Under the pieces are notes generated by a model, which saw only the letters and a program-made list of their open reading frames with translations, had not been told where the DNA came from and did not search any database. Below, one piece after another: positions 8,763 through 17,508 of a stretch of DNA of 64,000 nucleotides (within the stretch, counting starts at the first letter, position 1; every line of letters begins with the position of its first letter). The stretch is from assembly GCF_000444875.1 (NCBI RefSeq), contig NC_021985.1, positions 3,791,535 to 3,855,534 on the forward strand, read 5' to 3'. The position numbers and the translations under genes are program-made. Origin of the DNA: Streptomyces collinus Tu 365. GTDB taxonomy: Bacteria; Actinomycetota; Actinomycetes; Streptomycetales; Streptomycetaceae.

Positions 8763-9268
8763 GCGGTCCGCTCGCGCACGTCCACGAGTGCGGCACCGGC
8801 GTGGGCCACCAGCGCCTCCGGTTCGATGGGGAACACCGCGTGCGGTGTCCCGGCGGCCGCCCACACCACGTCGTGCGCGAGCAGCGAGCGGTCGGCGAGG
8901 ACGCGGGTGCGGGTGCGGTGCCCGAAGGGCGGTACCCCGCCGATGGCGTACCCGGTGGTCTCGCGCACGAGCCCGGCGTCGGCGCGGGTGACCTCCCCGG
9001 CGGCCAGTTCCTCGCGGACCCGCTCCACGTCGACGCGGGAGGCGCCGTCCATCAGCACGAGCACCGGCACACCGTCCGCCGCGAAGATCAGCGACTTGCA
9101 GATCTGGCTCAGTTCGCAGCCGACGGCGGCCGCCGCTTCGGCGGCGGTGCGGGTGCCCTCGGGGAAGCGCCGGGTCCGGGCGAGCACGTCCTGCAGACCG
9201 AGCCCGCGCAGGGCCTCGGCGAAGCGGGGGTGGGCTCCGGGTTCTTCGTCAGTGGCGGCTGTCGTCAT
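8759..9268 (-). CDS. YbaK/EbsC-family aminoacyl-tRNA deacylase
   Basis: 169-residue protein of the YbaK/ProX editing family, which hydrolyses mischarged tRNAs such as Cys- or Ala-tRNAPro in the cytoplasm. Family blocks are TAAEAAAAVGCELSQICKSLIFAADG with the conserved lysine, then GYAIGGVPPFGH, and PHAVFPIEPEALV near the end. The ATG at 9268 is chosen because a -10 box TAGCGT (9276-9281) ends 7 bases upstream and no Shine-Dalgarno is present, implying leaderless translation. A GTG at 9277 is the alternative. Confidence 0.87.
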   Translation of the reverse strand: MTTAATDEEPGAHPRFAEALRGLGLQDVLARTRRFPEGTRTAAEAAAAVGCELSQICKSLIFAADGVPVLVLMDGASRVDVERVREELAAGEVTRADAGLVRETTGYAIGGVPPFGHRTRTRVLADRSLLAHDVVWAAAGTPHAVFPIEPEALVAHAGAALVDVRERTA

Positions 9269-9335
9269 GCGGGGCACGCTAGCGGTGGCCCCGCCGTGCG
9301 GGCGAACGGATTCACCGGCGACGAGGGCATGAAGC

Positions 9336-9379
9336 AGCCGGTGAGGGCAGCCCCGTCCCCACGGAATCCCTCACCGGCT
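9336..9379 (-). terminator. Hairpin terminator after the mmpL gene
   Basis: Perfect 12-bp inverted repeat AGCCGGTGAGGG / CCCTCACCGGCT with a 20-base loop, about 60 bp past the stop of the MMPL transporter. No T-run, as is common in Streptomyces. Confidence 0.6.
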
Positions 9380-9437
9380 GGTCCTCGTCGCGCGCGCCGT
9401 CCCGGGCGCCCTCGTGGCGCCGGTCGCGCGCGCCGGG

Positions 9438-11678
9438 TCAGGCGCGCACCAGCTCACGCTCCCCGTCGGGGTCGGTGCGCCGGTCCTCGGCGGTGCGCAG
9501 GCCCTCGCCCTCGACGTCGACGTTGGGCAGCGCCCGGTCCAGCCACCTGGGCAGCCACCAGGCCCGCCTGCCGAGCAGGGCGAGCACCGCCGGGACGATG
9601 GCCATGCGGACGACGAACGCGTCGAAGAAGACGGCGACGGCCAGGCCGAAGCCGATCATCTTGATCATCGACTCGCTGGAGCCGATGAAGCCGGAGAAGA
9701 CGGCGATCATGATGACGGCGGCGGCCGTGACCACCCGTGCGCCGTGCCTGAAGCCGGTCACCACCGCCTGGCTGGGCTTCTCCCCGTGGACGTACGCCTC
9801 CCGCATCCGGGTCACGAGGAACACCTCGTAGTCCATGGCGAGACCGAAGACCACGCCGACCATGAAGATCGGCATCATCGACATGACCGGGCCGGTCTGC
9901 TCGACGTTCATCAGGCCGGACAGCCAGCCCCACTGGAAGACGGCGACCACGGCGCCGAGGGCCGCCATCACGCTGAGCAGGAAGCCGAGGGCCGCCTTCA
10001 GCGGGACGAGGACCGAGCGGAAGACCACGATCAGCAGCAGGAAGGCGAGGCCGACCACGAGGGCGAGGTAGGGCAGCAGGGCGTCGTTCAGCCGCTGGGA
10101 CACGTCGATGTTCATCGCCGTCGAGCCGGTGACCAGCACCTTGGCGTCGGTCGCCGAGGTGAGGTCCGCACCCTTGCCGCGGATGGCGTGAACCAGGTCC
10201 TCGGTGGTGGTCGAGGACGGCTTGGAGTTCGGGATGACGGTGATCGTCGCGGTGTCGCCCGCCTTGTTGGGCACGGCCGGGGTGACCGTGACGACGTCCT
10301 TGAGCCCCTTGATCTCGTCGCCGACCTCGGTGAAGGCCTTCTTGGGGTGGGCGCTGTCCTTGGCGTCGACCACGACCATCAGGGGGCCGTTGAAGCCCGG
10401 TCCGAAGCCCTCGGACAGCAGGTCGTAGGCGCGGCGCTGGGTGGTGGACGTGGGCTGCGCGCCGTCGTCGGGCAGGCCCAGTTCGAGGGAGGCGGCCGGG
10501 ACGGCCGCGGCGCCGAGGCCGATCACACCGAGCAGCAGCACGGCGACCGGGCGCCGTACGACGAAGCTCGCCCAGCGGGTGCCCATGTTCGGGCGGGGCT
10601 GCTTGCCGTGGCCGCCGGGGTTGCCGGCCTTGGCCTTGCGGCCGCCGCCGAGGAGCCTGCTCTTCTCGCCGGTCGGCTTGATCCGGCGGCCCGCGTAGCC
10701 GAGCAGCGCCGGGATCAGGGTGAGGGCGATGAGGACGGCGATGGCCACCGTGCCCGCGGCCGCCACGCCCATCTTGGTCAGCATCGGGATGTTGACCACG
10801 GACAGGCCGACCAGGGCGATCAGGACGGTCAGGCCCGCGAAGACCACCGCCGAGCCCGCGGTGCCGACGGCCCGGCCGGCCGCCTCCTCGCGCTCGCGGC
10901 CCTCGGCCAGTTCGGAGCGGTAGCGGGAGACGATGAACAGGGCGTAGTCGATGCCGACGGCGAGGCCGATCATCGACGCCAGGGTGGAGGTGGTGGTGCC
11001 GAGGTCCAGGGCGCTGGCGAGCGCGGTGATCGTGGAGACCCCGATGCCGACCCCGATGAGCGCGGTGAGCAGCGGGAACCCGGCCGCGAGCAGCGAGCCG
11101 AAGGTGATGACGAGGACGACGGCGGCGACCGCGATGCCGATGATCTCGCTGGAGCCGGTCTCGGGGGCCGCGGTGAGCGCGTCACCGCCGACCTCGACCG
11201 TGAGCCCGGCGTCCCGCGCGTCCTTCGCGGCCGCCTTCAGGGCGTCCCGGGAGGCGTCCTGGAGCTCCATGCCGGAGACCTTGTACTTCACCGAAGCGTA
11301 GGCGACCGTGCCGTCCCTGCTGACGGCGTGCGCGGTGTACGGGTCGGCGACGGAGGTGACCTCGGAGCCGGAGCGCAGCTCCTTGACCGTCGCGCGGACG
11401 GTGGCCTTGTTGGCCTTGCCCGTCATCTTCTCGCCGCTCGGCGCCTTGAAGACGACGCGTGCGGTGGCGCCGTCGGCGCTCATGCCGGGGAAGCGCTGTT
11501 CCAGCAGGTCGAAGGCCTTCTGGGCCTCGGTGCCGGGGATGGAGAAGGACGAGTTGCCGGCGGCCGGCGCCGAGGCGGCGCCCACTCCGGCGAGGGTCAG
11601 CAGCGCCACCCATATGAGGGCGACGAAGTGCCGTCGCCGGAAGGCGAGACGGCCGATCTTGTAGAGGAACGTGGCCAT
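9438..11678 (-). CDS. MMPL-family (RND superfamily) transporter
   Basis: 746-residue inner-membrane transporter with the two-fold RND layout: TM1, a large extracytoplasmic loop (residues about 45-170), five TM helices, then a second TM/loop/TM set. Charged or glycine-rich membrane motifs include IGLAVGIDYALFIVSRYRSE and the mirror motif FGLAMDYEVFLVTRMREAY, both diagnostic of MMPL proteins. These export lipids, drugs or antibiotic-type molecules by proton motive force. A lysine/glycine-rich cytoplasmic linker lies near residues 330-370. The divergently spaced tetR gene upstream on the same strand probably regulates it. GGGAG lies 9 bases before the ATG. Confidence 0.92.
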   Translation of the reverse strand: MATFLYKIGRLAFRRRHFVALIWVALLTLAGVGAASAPAAGNSSFSIPGTEAQKAFDLLEQRFPGMSADGATARVVFKAPSGEKMTGKANKATVRATVKELRSGSEVTSVADPYTAHAVSRDGTVAYASVKYKVSGMELQDASRDALKAAAKDARDAGLTVEVGGDALTAAPETGSSEIIGIAVAAVVLVITFGSLLAAGFPLLTALIGVGIGVSTITALASALDLGTTTSTLASMIGLAVGIDYALFIVSRYRSELAEGREREEAAGRAVGTAGSAVVFAGLTVLIALVGLSVVNIPMLTKMGVAAAGTVAIAVLIALTLIPALLGYAGRRIKPTGEKSRLLGGGRKAKAGNPGGHGKQPRPNMGTRWASFVVRRPVAVLLLGVIGLGAAAVPAASLELGLPDDGAQPTSTTQRRAYDLLSEGFGPGFNGPLMVVVDAKDSAHPKKAFTEVGDEIKGLKDVVTVTPAVPNKAGDTATITVIPNSKPSSTTTEDLVHAIRGKGADLTSATDAKVLVTGSTAMNIDVSQRLNDALLPYLALVVGLAFLLLIVVFRSVLVPLKAALGFLLSVMAALGAVVAVFQWGWLSGLMNVEQTGPVMSMMPIFMVGVVFGLAMDYEVFLVTRMREAYVHGEKPSQAVVTGFRHGARVVTAAAVIMIAVFSGFIGSSESMIKMIGFGLAVAVFFDAFVVRMAIVPAVLALLGRRAWWLPRWLDRALPNVDVEGEGLRTAEDRRTDPDGERELVRA

Positions 11679-11835
11679 GGAGGCGTACTCCCGGTCAGGT
11701 CGTGGGGTTCATCAGGGCAGGGGAGATCAGCCCGACGACGTGAGCGGGTGACGTCAGGTGGTGGGCTTGCTGGGGATCGGTTCCGGCTGGGCTCGGCTGT
11801 GCTTCAGCTGGGTTTCAGCTGAGCTCGACCGGGCT

Positions 11836-12441
11836 TCAGCCGGTGGGCGCGCCGAGGGCGGGGAGGACCACGGCGTCGATGTACGACAGGAGGAAATCCT
11901 GGGTGGGGGGCTGCTCGTCGATCAGCGTGCGGGCGGCGAAGCCACCGATCATCATGTGCATCACGTACTGGATGGCGGGATTGTCCGCGCGGACCTCACC
12001 CCGGTCGATCGCCCGCTGCAGGACCCGGCGGAACTCCGCCAGCTCCGGCTCGATCAGGTGGTCCCGGAACGCCCGCAGGAGGTCCGGGTTGGAGTGGGTC
12101 GCCATGGCCAGGCCCCGCATCAGCGCGGAGTTCTGCTCCATCTCGCAGTCGTCCGCGCGCAGTGTGAGCGCGTGCAGGTCGCCCTTGAGCGACCCGGTGT
12201 CGATGTCGTCGGCGAACGCGCCCGGCTTGCCGTGCCGCACCGCCTTGGCGACCAGCTCGGCCTTCCCGCCCCACTGGCGGTAGAGGGTGGCCTTGCTGGA
12301 CCGGGTGCGGGCCGCCACGGCGTCCATGGTGAGGGCGTCGTAGCCGACTTCCCGGAGCAGGTCGAGCACGGCCTCGTACAGCTCGGCCTCGCGCTCGGGC
12401 GTGATCCGACTGCGTCGCGTCGTCGCGGCAGCCTCGGTCAT
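11836..12441 (-). CDS. TetR-family repressor, probable regulator of the MMPL transporter
   Basis: 201-residue regulator with an N-terminal TetR helix-turn-helix (YDALTMDAVAARTRSSKATLYRQWGGKAELV, residues about 32-62). The C-terminal ligand domain ends in a helix typical of TetR_C families. It is followed on the same strand after 157 bp by the mmpL gene, the usual regulator/exporter pairing. A 15-bp palindrome lies 71 bp upstream and is a likely operator. The start could be ATG 12441 or GTG 12450 (VTGM), the latter with GGAG 7 bases upstream; I give the ATG. Confidence 0.88.
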   Translation of the reverse strand: MTEAAATTRRSRITPEREAELYEAVLDLLREVGYDALTMDAVAARTRSSKATLYRQWGGKAELVAKAVRHGKPGAFADDIDTGSLKGDLHALTLRADDCEMEQNSALMRGLAMATHSNPDLLRAFRDHLIEPELAEFRRVLQRAIDRGEVRADNPAIQYVMHMMIGGFAARTLIDEQPPTQDFLLSYIDAVVLPALGAPTG

Positions 12442-12511
12442 GCCAGTCACCTTCCCGCTCCGGAGCCTTCCTTCGTCGTACATCCATGAAGATACCCTGA
12501 GAGCAAGCGAA

Positions 12512-12526
12512 ACGAAACCGTTTCGT
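12512..12526. promoter_or_regulatory. Candidate TetR operator
   Basis: ACGAAACCGTTTCGT is a perfect 7-1-7 palindrome between the tetR gene and the tricorn gene. AT-rich for this genome and of usual TetR operator size, so autoregulation is likely and effects on the tricorn promoter possible. Confidence 0.6.
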
Positions 12527-12589
12527 ACGTGTCCTGGCTCACGGCTGTCGGTTCCGCATAAGTTGCTGGCCCCTCTCCCCCGGAAAAGC

Positions 12590-15500
12590 ATGGGGAGGGT
12601 GAGCTATCTGCGCCTGCCCCACCTCAGCGGCGACCTGCTGTGCTTCGTGGCCGAGGACGACCTCTGGCTGGCCCCCCTCGACGCGCCCGGCCGCGCCTGG
12701 CGGCTCACCGTCGACCGCACCAAGACCGGTCACCCCCGTTTCTCGCCCGACGGCCGCCGGATCGCGTACACGACCTGGCGCAGCCTGGTGCCCGAGATCC
12801 ACGTCGTCGGCGTCGACGGCGGGCCCACGCGGCAGCTGACCTACTGGGGCAGCACCGACACCCAGGTGCGCGGCTGGACACCCCCGGACGAGGACGGCCG
12901 CAGCGACATCCTCGCCGTCGCCTCGCACGGCGAGCCCTTCTCCTACTTCACCTGGGCCTACAAGGTGACCACCGACGGCGACCCCGGCCGCAAACTGCCC
13001 TGGGGCCCGGTCTCCGACCTCCAGGTCGCCGACCTCGACGGCGTGCACAAGACCCTGCTGCTCACCGGCACCCCACCGCACGAACCGGCCTCCTGGAAGC
13101 GGTACCGGGGCGGCGCCATGGGCCGGCTGTGGCTGCACGGCGAGCGGCTCCTCGAGGACATCGGCGGCCATCTGGAGGCGCCCATGTTCGTCGCCGGGCG
13201 CATCGCCTTCCTCTCCGACCACGAGGGCGTCGGCAACCTCTACTCCTGCGCCTACGACGGCTCCGACCTGCGCCGGCACACCGACCACGACGCCTTCTAC
13301 GCCCGCGCCGCCGCCAGTGACGGCACCCGCGTCGTCTACCAGTGCGCCGGCGACCTGTGGCTGGTGGAGGACTTCGCCCCGGGCGCGCGGCCGCGCCGGC
13401 TCGACGTCCGGCTGAGCGGCCCGTGCCCGGGGCGCCGCAGGTACCAGGTGCCGGCCGCCCAGCACGTGGACGGCATCTCCGTGGACGAGACCGGACGCGC
13501 CAGCGCCGTCGTCGTGCGCGGCAGCCTGCACTGGCTCACCCACCGGGACGGACCGGCCCGCACCATCACGGACACGCCCGGGGTACGGACCCGGCTGCCG
13601 GAGATGCTCGGCTCCACCGGCCAGGTCGCCTACGTGACGGACGCCGACGGCGCGGACGCCGTCGAGATCGCCCAGCTGCCCCGCGCCAGCGGCGACCGCC
13701 CACCGCACCGGCTGGCCTCCGGCGAACTGGGCCGGGTCCTGGAGATGGTGTCCGACCCGCTCGGCGAACGGATGGCGATCGCCTCCCACGACGGACGGCT
13801 CCTGCTGCTCGACCTGACCGGGGAGAAGGAGGCGGCGGAGGCGGCGGAGGCCGCGGCGGTGGAAGGCGGGGAGGAGACATCGGCCGACGGGGAAGCGGGC
13901 CCGGAGGCGGCGGAAGCCGCCGATGAGACGGGGACGGGCCCCGCGGACGGAGATGCCGGGGAGGCGGAGACGGGCTCCGCGGGCGGTGGTACCGGGGAGG
14001 CGGAGACGGGCTCCGCGCGGGAAGCCGCCGGGGAGACGGGCTCCGCCACGGAAGCAGCCGGGGAGACGGGGACGAGCGCCCCGGAAGCCGCCGAGGGCAC
14101 GGGTGCCAGCGGGGTCACCGGGGTCACCGGGGTCACCGGGGCCAGGGGGGTCACCGAGCTGATCCGGTCCGTGAACGGCCCCGTCCGGGACCTGGCGTTC
14201 TCCCCGGACGGGGCCTGGCTCACCTGGTCCCACCCGGGCATCGGGCGCTCGCTGCGCCAGATCAAGCTGGCCCGCATCAAGGACCGGTTCGTCGTGGACG
14301 TCACCAACGGCCGCTTCGAGGACGAGAATCCCGTCTTCACCCGCGACGGCCGCTACCTCGCCTTCCTGTCCTGGCGCGGCTTCGACCCGGTGTACGACGT
14401 GCACACCGGCGACCTGTCCTTTCCGCTGGGCTGCCGCCCCTACCTGGTCCCGCTGTCCTCCGCGACGCCCTCCCCGTTCGCCCTGAACCCCGAGGGACGG
14501 CCGGCCGCGGGTGGGCTCGACCCCGTCGAGGACGAGGAGACCGGCGACGGCACGGTGACGGTGGAGGCGGAGGGCCTGGAGAGCCGGGTGACCCCGTTCC
14601 CGGTGGTCGCCTCCAAGTACTCGGCGCTCCACCCGGTGGCCGGCGGCGGCCTGGTCTGGCTGCGCTGGCCCATCTCCGGCGCGCTCGGCGAGACCTTCGC
14701 CAACCCGGCCGACATCAGCGGACGGCCGACGCTGGAGTACTTCAACATCGCCAAGGCGAAGAAGGCCGAACTCGTCGACCACCTCGACTGGTTCGCGGTG
14801 AGCGGGGACGGCACCCGCCTGGTGGTGGTCGACGAGGGCGACCTGCGGGCCGTGCCGTCGACCGAGTCCGGCGACTCCGACACCACCGTGTGGATCGACC
14901 TGCGCCGCATCCTGCACGAGGTCGACCCGCCCGCCGAGTGGCGCCAGGCGTACGAAGAGGCCGGCCGGATCATCCGTGCCTACTTCTGGGACCCCGGCAT
15001 GTGCGGCATCGACTGGGACGCCGTGCTCGACCAGTACCGGCCACTGGTCGAACGGGTCGCCTCCCCCGACGAGTTCGCCGACCTGCTGCGCGAGGTCCTG
15101 GGCGAGCTGGGCACCTCGCACGCCTACGTCACCGCCGCCCGCCGCAACGAGGGCCCGCCCCACTACCAGCGCTGGCAGGGCCTGCTCGGCGCCAACCTCG
15201 TGCGCCGGGACGGCGGCTGGGCGGTCAAGCGCATCCTGCCCGGCGACTCGTCCGACTCCAAGGCGCGCTCACCGCTGGCCGGCACGGGCATCCGCGAGGG
15301 CGCCGTGCTCACCCACGTGGACGGCCGCCCCGTCGACCCGGTGACGGGACCGTACCCGCTGCTCGCGGGCTCCGGCGGGACGACGGTGGAACTGACCTTC
15401 ACCCCGGCCGGGAGCCCCGGCGGCGGGACAGGACGACCCCGGCGGGTCGCGGTCGTCCCGCTCGTCGACGAACGGCCCCTGCGCTACCAGGACTGGGTCG

Positions 15501-16162
15501 CCAAACGCCGGGCGGTCGTCCGGGAGCTGAGCGGCGGCAGGTGCGGCTACCTGCACATCCCCGACATGGGCGGCTCCGGCTGGGCCCAGTTCAACCGGGA
15601 CCTGCGCCTGGAGGTGTCCCGGCCCGCGCTGATCGTCGACGTGCGCGGGAACGCGGGCGGCCACATCAGCGAACTCGTCATCGAGAAGCTCTCCCGGAAG
15701 ATCCTGGGCTGGGACCTGACCCGGGACGCGCAACCGGTGTCGTACACCTCCAACGCGCCCCGGGGCCCGGTGGTGGCCCTCGCGGACGAGGCGACCTCCT
15801 CCGACGGCGACATGATCACCGCGGCCTTCAAGCTCATGCGGCTCGGCCCGGTCGTCGGCCAGCGCACCTGGGGCGGGGTCGTCGGCATGACCGGCCGGCA
15901 CCGGCTCGGCGACGGCACCGTGATCACCGTCCCGATGAACGCGGCCTGGTTCGACGCCTACGGCTGGTCCGTGGAGAACCACGGCGTCGCCCCCGACCTG
16001 GAGGTCGAGCGCACCCCCCTCGACTGGGCGGAGGGCCGCCACGCGCAGCTCGACGACGCGGTCCGACTCGCCCTGGACCTGCTCAAGGACAACCCACCGG
16101 CAACTCCCCCGACCCTGGCAGACGTACCGAACAGATCCCGCCCAAAGCTCCCCCCGAGGTAG
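12590..16162 (+). CDS. Tricorn protease (S41 family)
   Basis: 1190-residue cytosolic peptidase that degrades proteasome or Clp products to small peptides. N-terminal beta-propeller repeats (SPDGRRIAYTTW, SPDGAWLTWSH) precede the C1, PDZ and C2 serine-peptidase domains. Catalytic-region features are H844 in GTSHAY, the serine pair S1070-S1071 in DEATSSDGD, and E1129 in SVENHG. Between propeller blades there is a roughly 110-residue Ala/Glu/Gly/Thr-rich insert (residues about 411-523, bases 13822-14158), absent from the archaeal prototype as far as I know. Start is ATG 12590; GTG 12599 (VSYLRLP) is possible, but neither has a clean Shine-Dalgarno. Confidence 0.93.
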   Translation: MGRVSYLRLPHLSGDLLCFVAEDDLWLAPLDAPGRAWRLTVDRTKTGHPRFSPDGRRIAYTTWRSLVPEIHVVGVDGGPTRQLTYWGSTDTQVRGWTPPDEDGRSDILAVASHGEPFSYFTWAYKVTTDGDPGRKLPWGPVSDLQVADLDGVHKTLLLTGTPPHEPASWKRYRGGAMGRLWLHGERLLEDIGGHLEAPMFVAGRIAFLSDHEGVGNLYSCAYDGSDLRRHTDHDAFYARAAASDGTRVVYQCAGDLWLVEDFAPGARPRRLDVRLSGPCPGRRRYQVPAAQHVDGISVDETGRASAVVVRGSLHWLTHRDGPARTITDTPGVRTRLPEMLGSTGQVAYVTDADGADAVEIAQLPRASGDRPPHRLASGELGRVLEMVSDPLGERMAIASHDGRLLLLDLTGEKEAAEAAEAAAVEGGEETSADGEAGPEAAEAADETGTGPADGDAGEAETGSAGGGTGEAETGSAREAAGETGSATEAAGETGTSAPEAAEGTGASGVTGVTGVTGARGVTELIRSVNGPVRDLAFSPDGAWLTWSHPGIGRSLRQIKLARIKDRFVVDVTNGRFEDENPVFTRDGRYLAFLSWRGFDPVYDVHTGDLSFPLGCRPYLVPLSSATPSPFALNPEGRPAAGGLDPVEDEETGDGTVTVEAEGLESRVTPFPVVASKYSALHPVAGGGLVWLRWPISGALGETFANPADISGRPTLEYFNIAKAKKAELVDHLDWFAVSGDGTRLVVVDEGDLRAVPSTESGDSDTTVWIDLRRILHEVDPPAEWRQAYEEAGRIIRAYFWDPGMCGIDWDAVLDQYRPLVERVASPDEFADLLREVLGELGTSHAYVTAARRNEGPPHYQRWQGLLGANLVRRDGGWAVKRILPGDSSDSKARSPLAGTGIREGAVLTHVDGRPVDPVTGPYPLLAGSGGTTVELTFTPAGSPGGGTGRPRRVAVVPLVDERPLRYQDWVAKRRAVVRELSGGRCGYLHIPDMGGSGWAQFNRDLRLEVSRPALIVDVRGNAGGHISELVIEKLSRKILGWDLTRDAQPVSYTSNAPRGPVVALADEATSSDGDMITAAFKLMRLGPVVGQRTWGGVVGMTGRHRLGDGTVITVPMNAAWFDAYGWSVENHGVAPDLEVERTPLDWAEGRHAQLDDAVRLALDLLKDNPPATPPTLADVPNRSRPKLPPR

Positions 16163-16206
16163 GCGCCCCGTGAGGGGCGCGGGGAACTGCGCGACAAGCC
16201 CCCACG
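16163..16206. repeat. Dispersed Streptomyces intergenic repeat with hairpin
   Basis: Hairpin GCGCCCC-GTGA-GGGGCGC (16163-16180) followed by GGGGAACTGCGCGACAAGCC. I recognise this hairpin-plus-tail as an intergenic element found in many copies across Streptomyces chromosomes, usually just after stop codons, as here directly behind the tricorn stop. It may act as terminator. Confidence 0.6.
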
Positions 16207-16245
16207 ACGGGTCACCCGACAACGCACCGAGCCCGAACAAAAGGA

Positions 16246-16279
16246 GCGGGGTGCCCCCCAGGAAGGAAGGGCACCCCGC
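16246..16279 (-). terminator. Hairpin between tricorn and the CsbD-like gene
   Basis: 11-bp perfect stem GCGGGGTGCCC / GGGCACCCCGC with a 12-base loop, 29 bp beyond the stop of the small minus-strand gene and also usable in the plus direction. Confidence 0.6.
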
Positions 16280-16307
16280 ACAGACCGGCCGAAGCCGAGC
16301 GCAGCGA

Positions 16308-16529
16308 CTAGGCGTCGTAGTCGTGGTCGAAGCGGTCGTCCATCTCCCGCTCCGGGTCCTTGATGTCGCGGGGGCTCTGCTGCCCGCGCTGCGGCTGCTG
16401 GCCACGCTGAGGCTGCTGGCCGCGCTGCTGACCCGACTGCGGGCCGCGGTGGCCGGCCTTCTCACGGGCCTCGCCGATCTTCTGCTTGGCCTGGTCCTGC
16501 ATCTCGTTCGCCTTGTCCTTCATACCCAT
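16308..16529 (-). CDS. CsbD-like small stress protein with Gln-rich repeat
   Basis: 73-residue highly charged protein. The N-terminal half (MKDKANEMQDQAKQKIGEAREKAG) resembles the amphipathic CsbD/UPF0337 stress-protein helix. The middle holds three RGQQPQ-type repeats, and the tail is acidic (EREMDDRFDHDYDA). CsbD-like proteins are general-stress proteins of unknown function, sigma-B dependent in Bacillus. GGGAG lies 10 bases upstream of the ATG; a second in-frame ATG is two codons later. Confidence 0.72.
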   Translation of the reverse strand: MGMKDKANEMQDQAKQKIGEAREKAGHRGPQSGQQRGQQPQRGQQPQRGQQSPRDIKDPEREMDDRFDHDYDA

Positions 16530-16623
16530 GTGGGTTCACTCCCGTAATGAGTGAGGTGGGGGATTCGGCCCCTCGGTGGGGCCTCGACCAGATTCACACG
16601 GGCGAACACGCTGCGCATGTCGA

Positions 16624-17508
16624 TCAGTTACGGTGCGTAGCGCGCGCTGCCTCGTCGGCCTCCCCACCTGCGCCGACGAGCCCGGAACGCATCCCCTGCA
16701 ACCTCGGCGCGAACCTGCGCATCTCGCGCTGGCCGACCGTGCCGATGAGGGCCGGCAGGTAGCCGCGCACCCCCTGCATGCCGCGCAGCCACCACTGCCC
16801 GTACACGTGCGCCGAGCGCCGCTCGATCCCGGCCACGATCCGCTCCACCGCGGGGCCCAGCGGGTACGTCTTGTTCGACGGCCACGGCAGCCGCTGCCGC
16901 AACTCGCGCATCACGTCGTCCTGGTCGGCGCCGCGCACCATGTCGGTGTCGGTCCAGGACAGGTAGCCGACGCCGACCCGGACGCCCTGGTAGCCGACCT
17001 CGGCCCGCAGACTGTGCGCGTACGCCTCCACCCCCGACTTGGAGGCGCAGTACGCCGACATCATCGGCGCCGGGGTGATCGCGGCGAGCGAGGCGATCTG
17101 CAGCAGGTAGCCCCGGCTCTCGACCAGCACCGGCAGGAACGCGCGGGCCGTCACCGCCGAGCCGATCAGGTTCACCTCGATCACCCGCCGCCAGGCCTCC
17201 GGGTCGGAGTCGATGAACGGCCCCCCGGTGGCCACACCGGCGTTGGCGACGACGATGTCCACCTTCCCGAAGTGGGCCTTCACCTCCCGCGCCACCCGGC
17301 TCATCGCCTCGTGGTCGGTGACGTCCGCGTACCAGTGCGCGCTGTCGCTGTGCAGCCGCTCGGAGACCTCCTTGAGCGCCTCCTCCTCCAGCCCGACCAG
17401 CGCCACCTTGGCGCCCCGTGCGGAGAGCTTGCGGGCGAGCAACTCGCCGACGCCGCGCGCCGCTCCGGTGACGACGGCGACCTGCCCTTCGAGACCGACC
17501 CTGCTCAT
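16624..17508 (-). CDS. Short-chain dehydrogenase/reductase
   Basis: 294-residue NAD(P)-dependent classical SDR. The cofactor motif is TGAARGVGE (residues about 15-23) and the structural motif is NAG. The catalytic S-Y-K triad falls in LLQIASLAAITPAPMMSAYCASK, with YCASK giving the Tyr and Lys. A C-terminal extension of about 60 residues ends in an Arg-rich tail. Its ATG overlaps the stop of the preceding alpha/beta hydrolase by four bases, so it is third in the monooxygenase-hydrolase-SDR operon. The order matches mymA-lipR-sadH in M. tuberculosis, where the SDR is the Rv3085 protein. Confidence 0.9.
   Translation of the reverse strand: MSRVGLEGQVAVVTGAARGVGELLARKLSARGAKVALVGLEEEALKEVSERLHSDSAHWYADVTDHEAMSRVAREVKAHFGKVDIVVANAGVATGGPFIDSDPEAWRRVIEVNLIGSAVTARAFLPVLVESRGYLLQIASLAAITPAPMMSAYCASKSGVEAYAHSLRAEVGYQGVRVGVGYLSWTDTDMVRGADQDDVMRELRQRLPWPSNKTYPLGPAVERIVAGIERRSAHVYGQWWLRGMQGVRGYLPALIGTVGQREMRRFAPRLQGMRSGLVGAGGEADEAARATHRN

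Noticed and set aside
9414..11822. 802-codon plus-strand frame antisense to the MMPL transporter
   Set aside because: Composition dominated by Asp/His/Gly/Arg, no domain, and complete overlap with a clear transporter gene.
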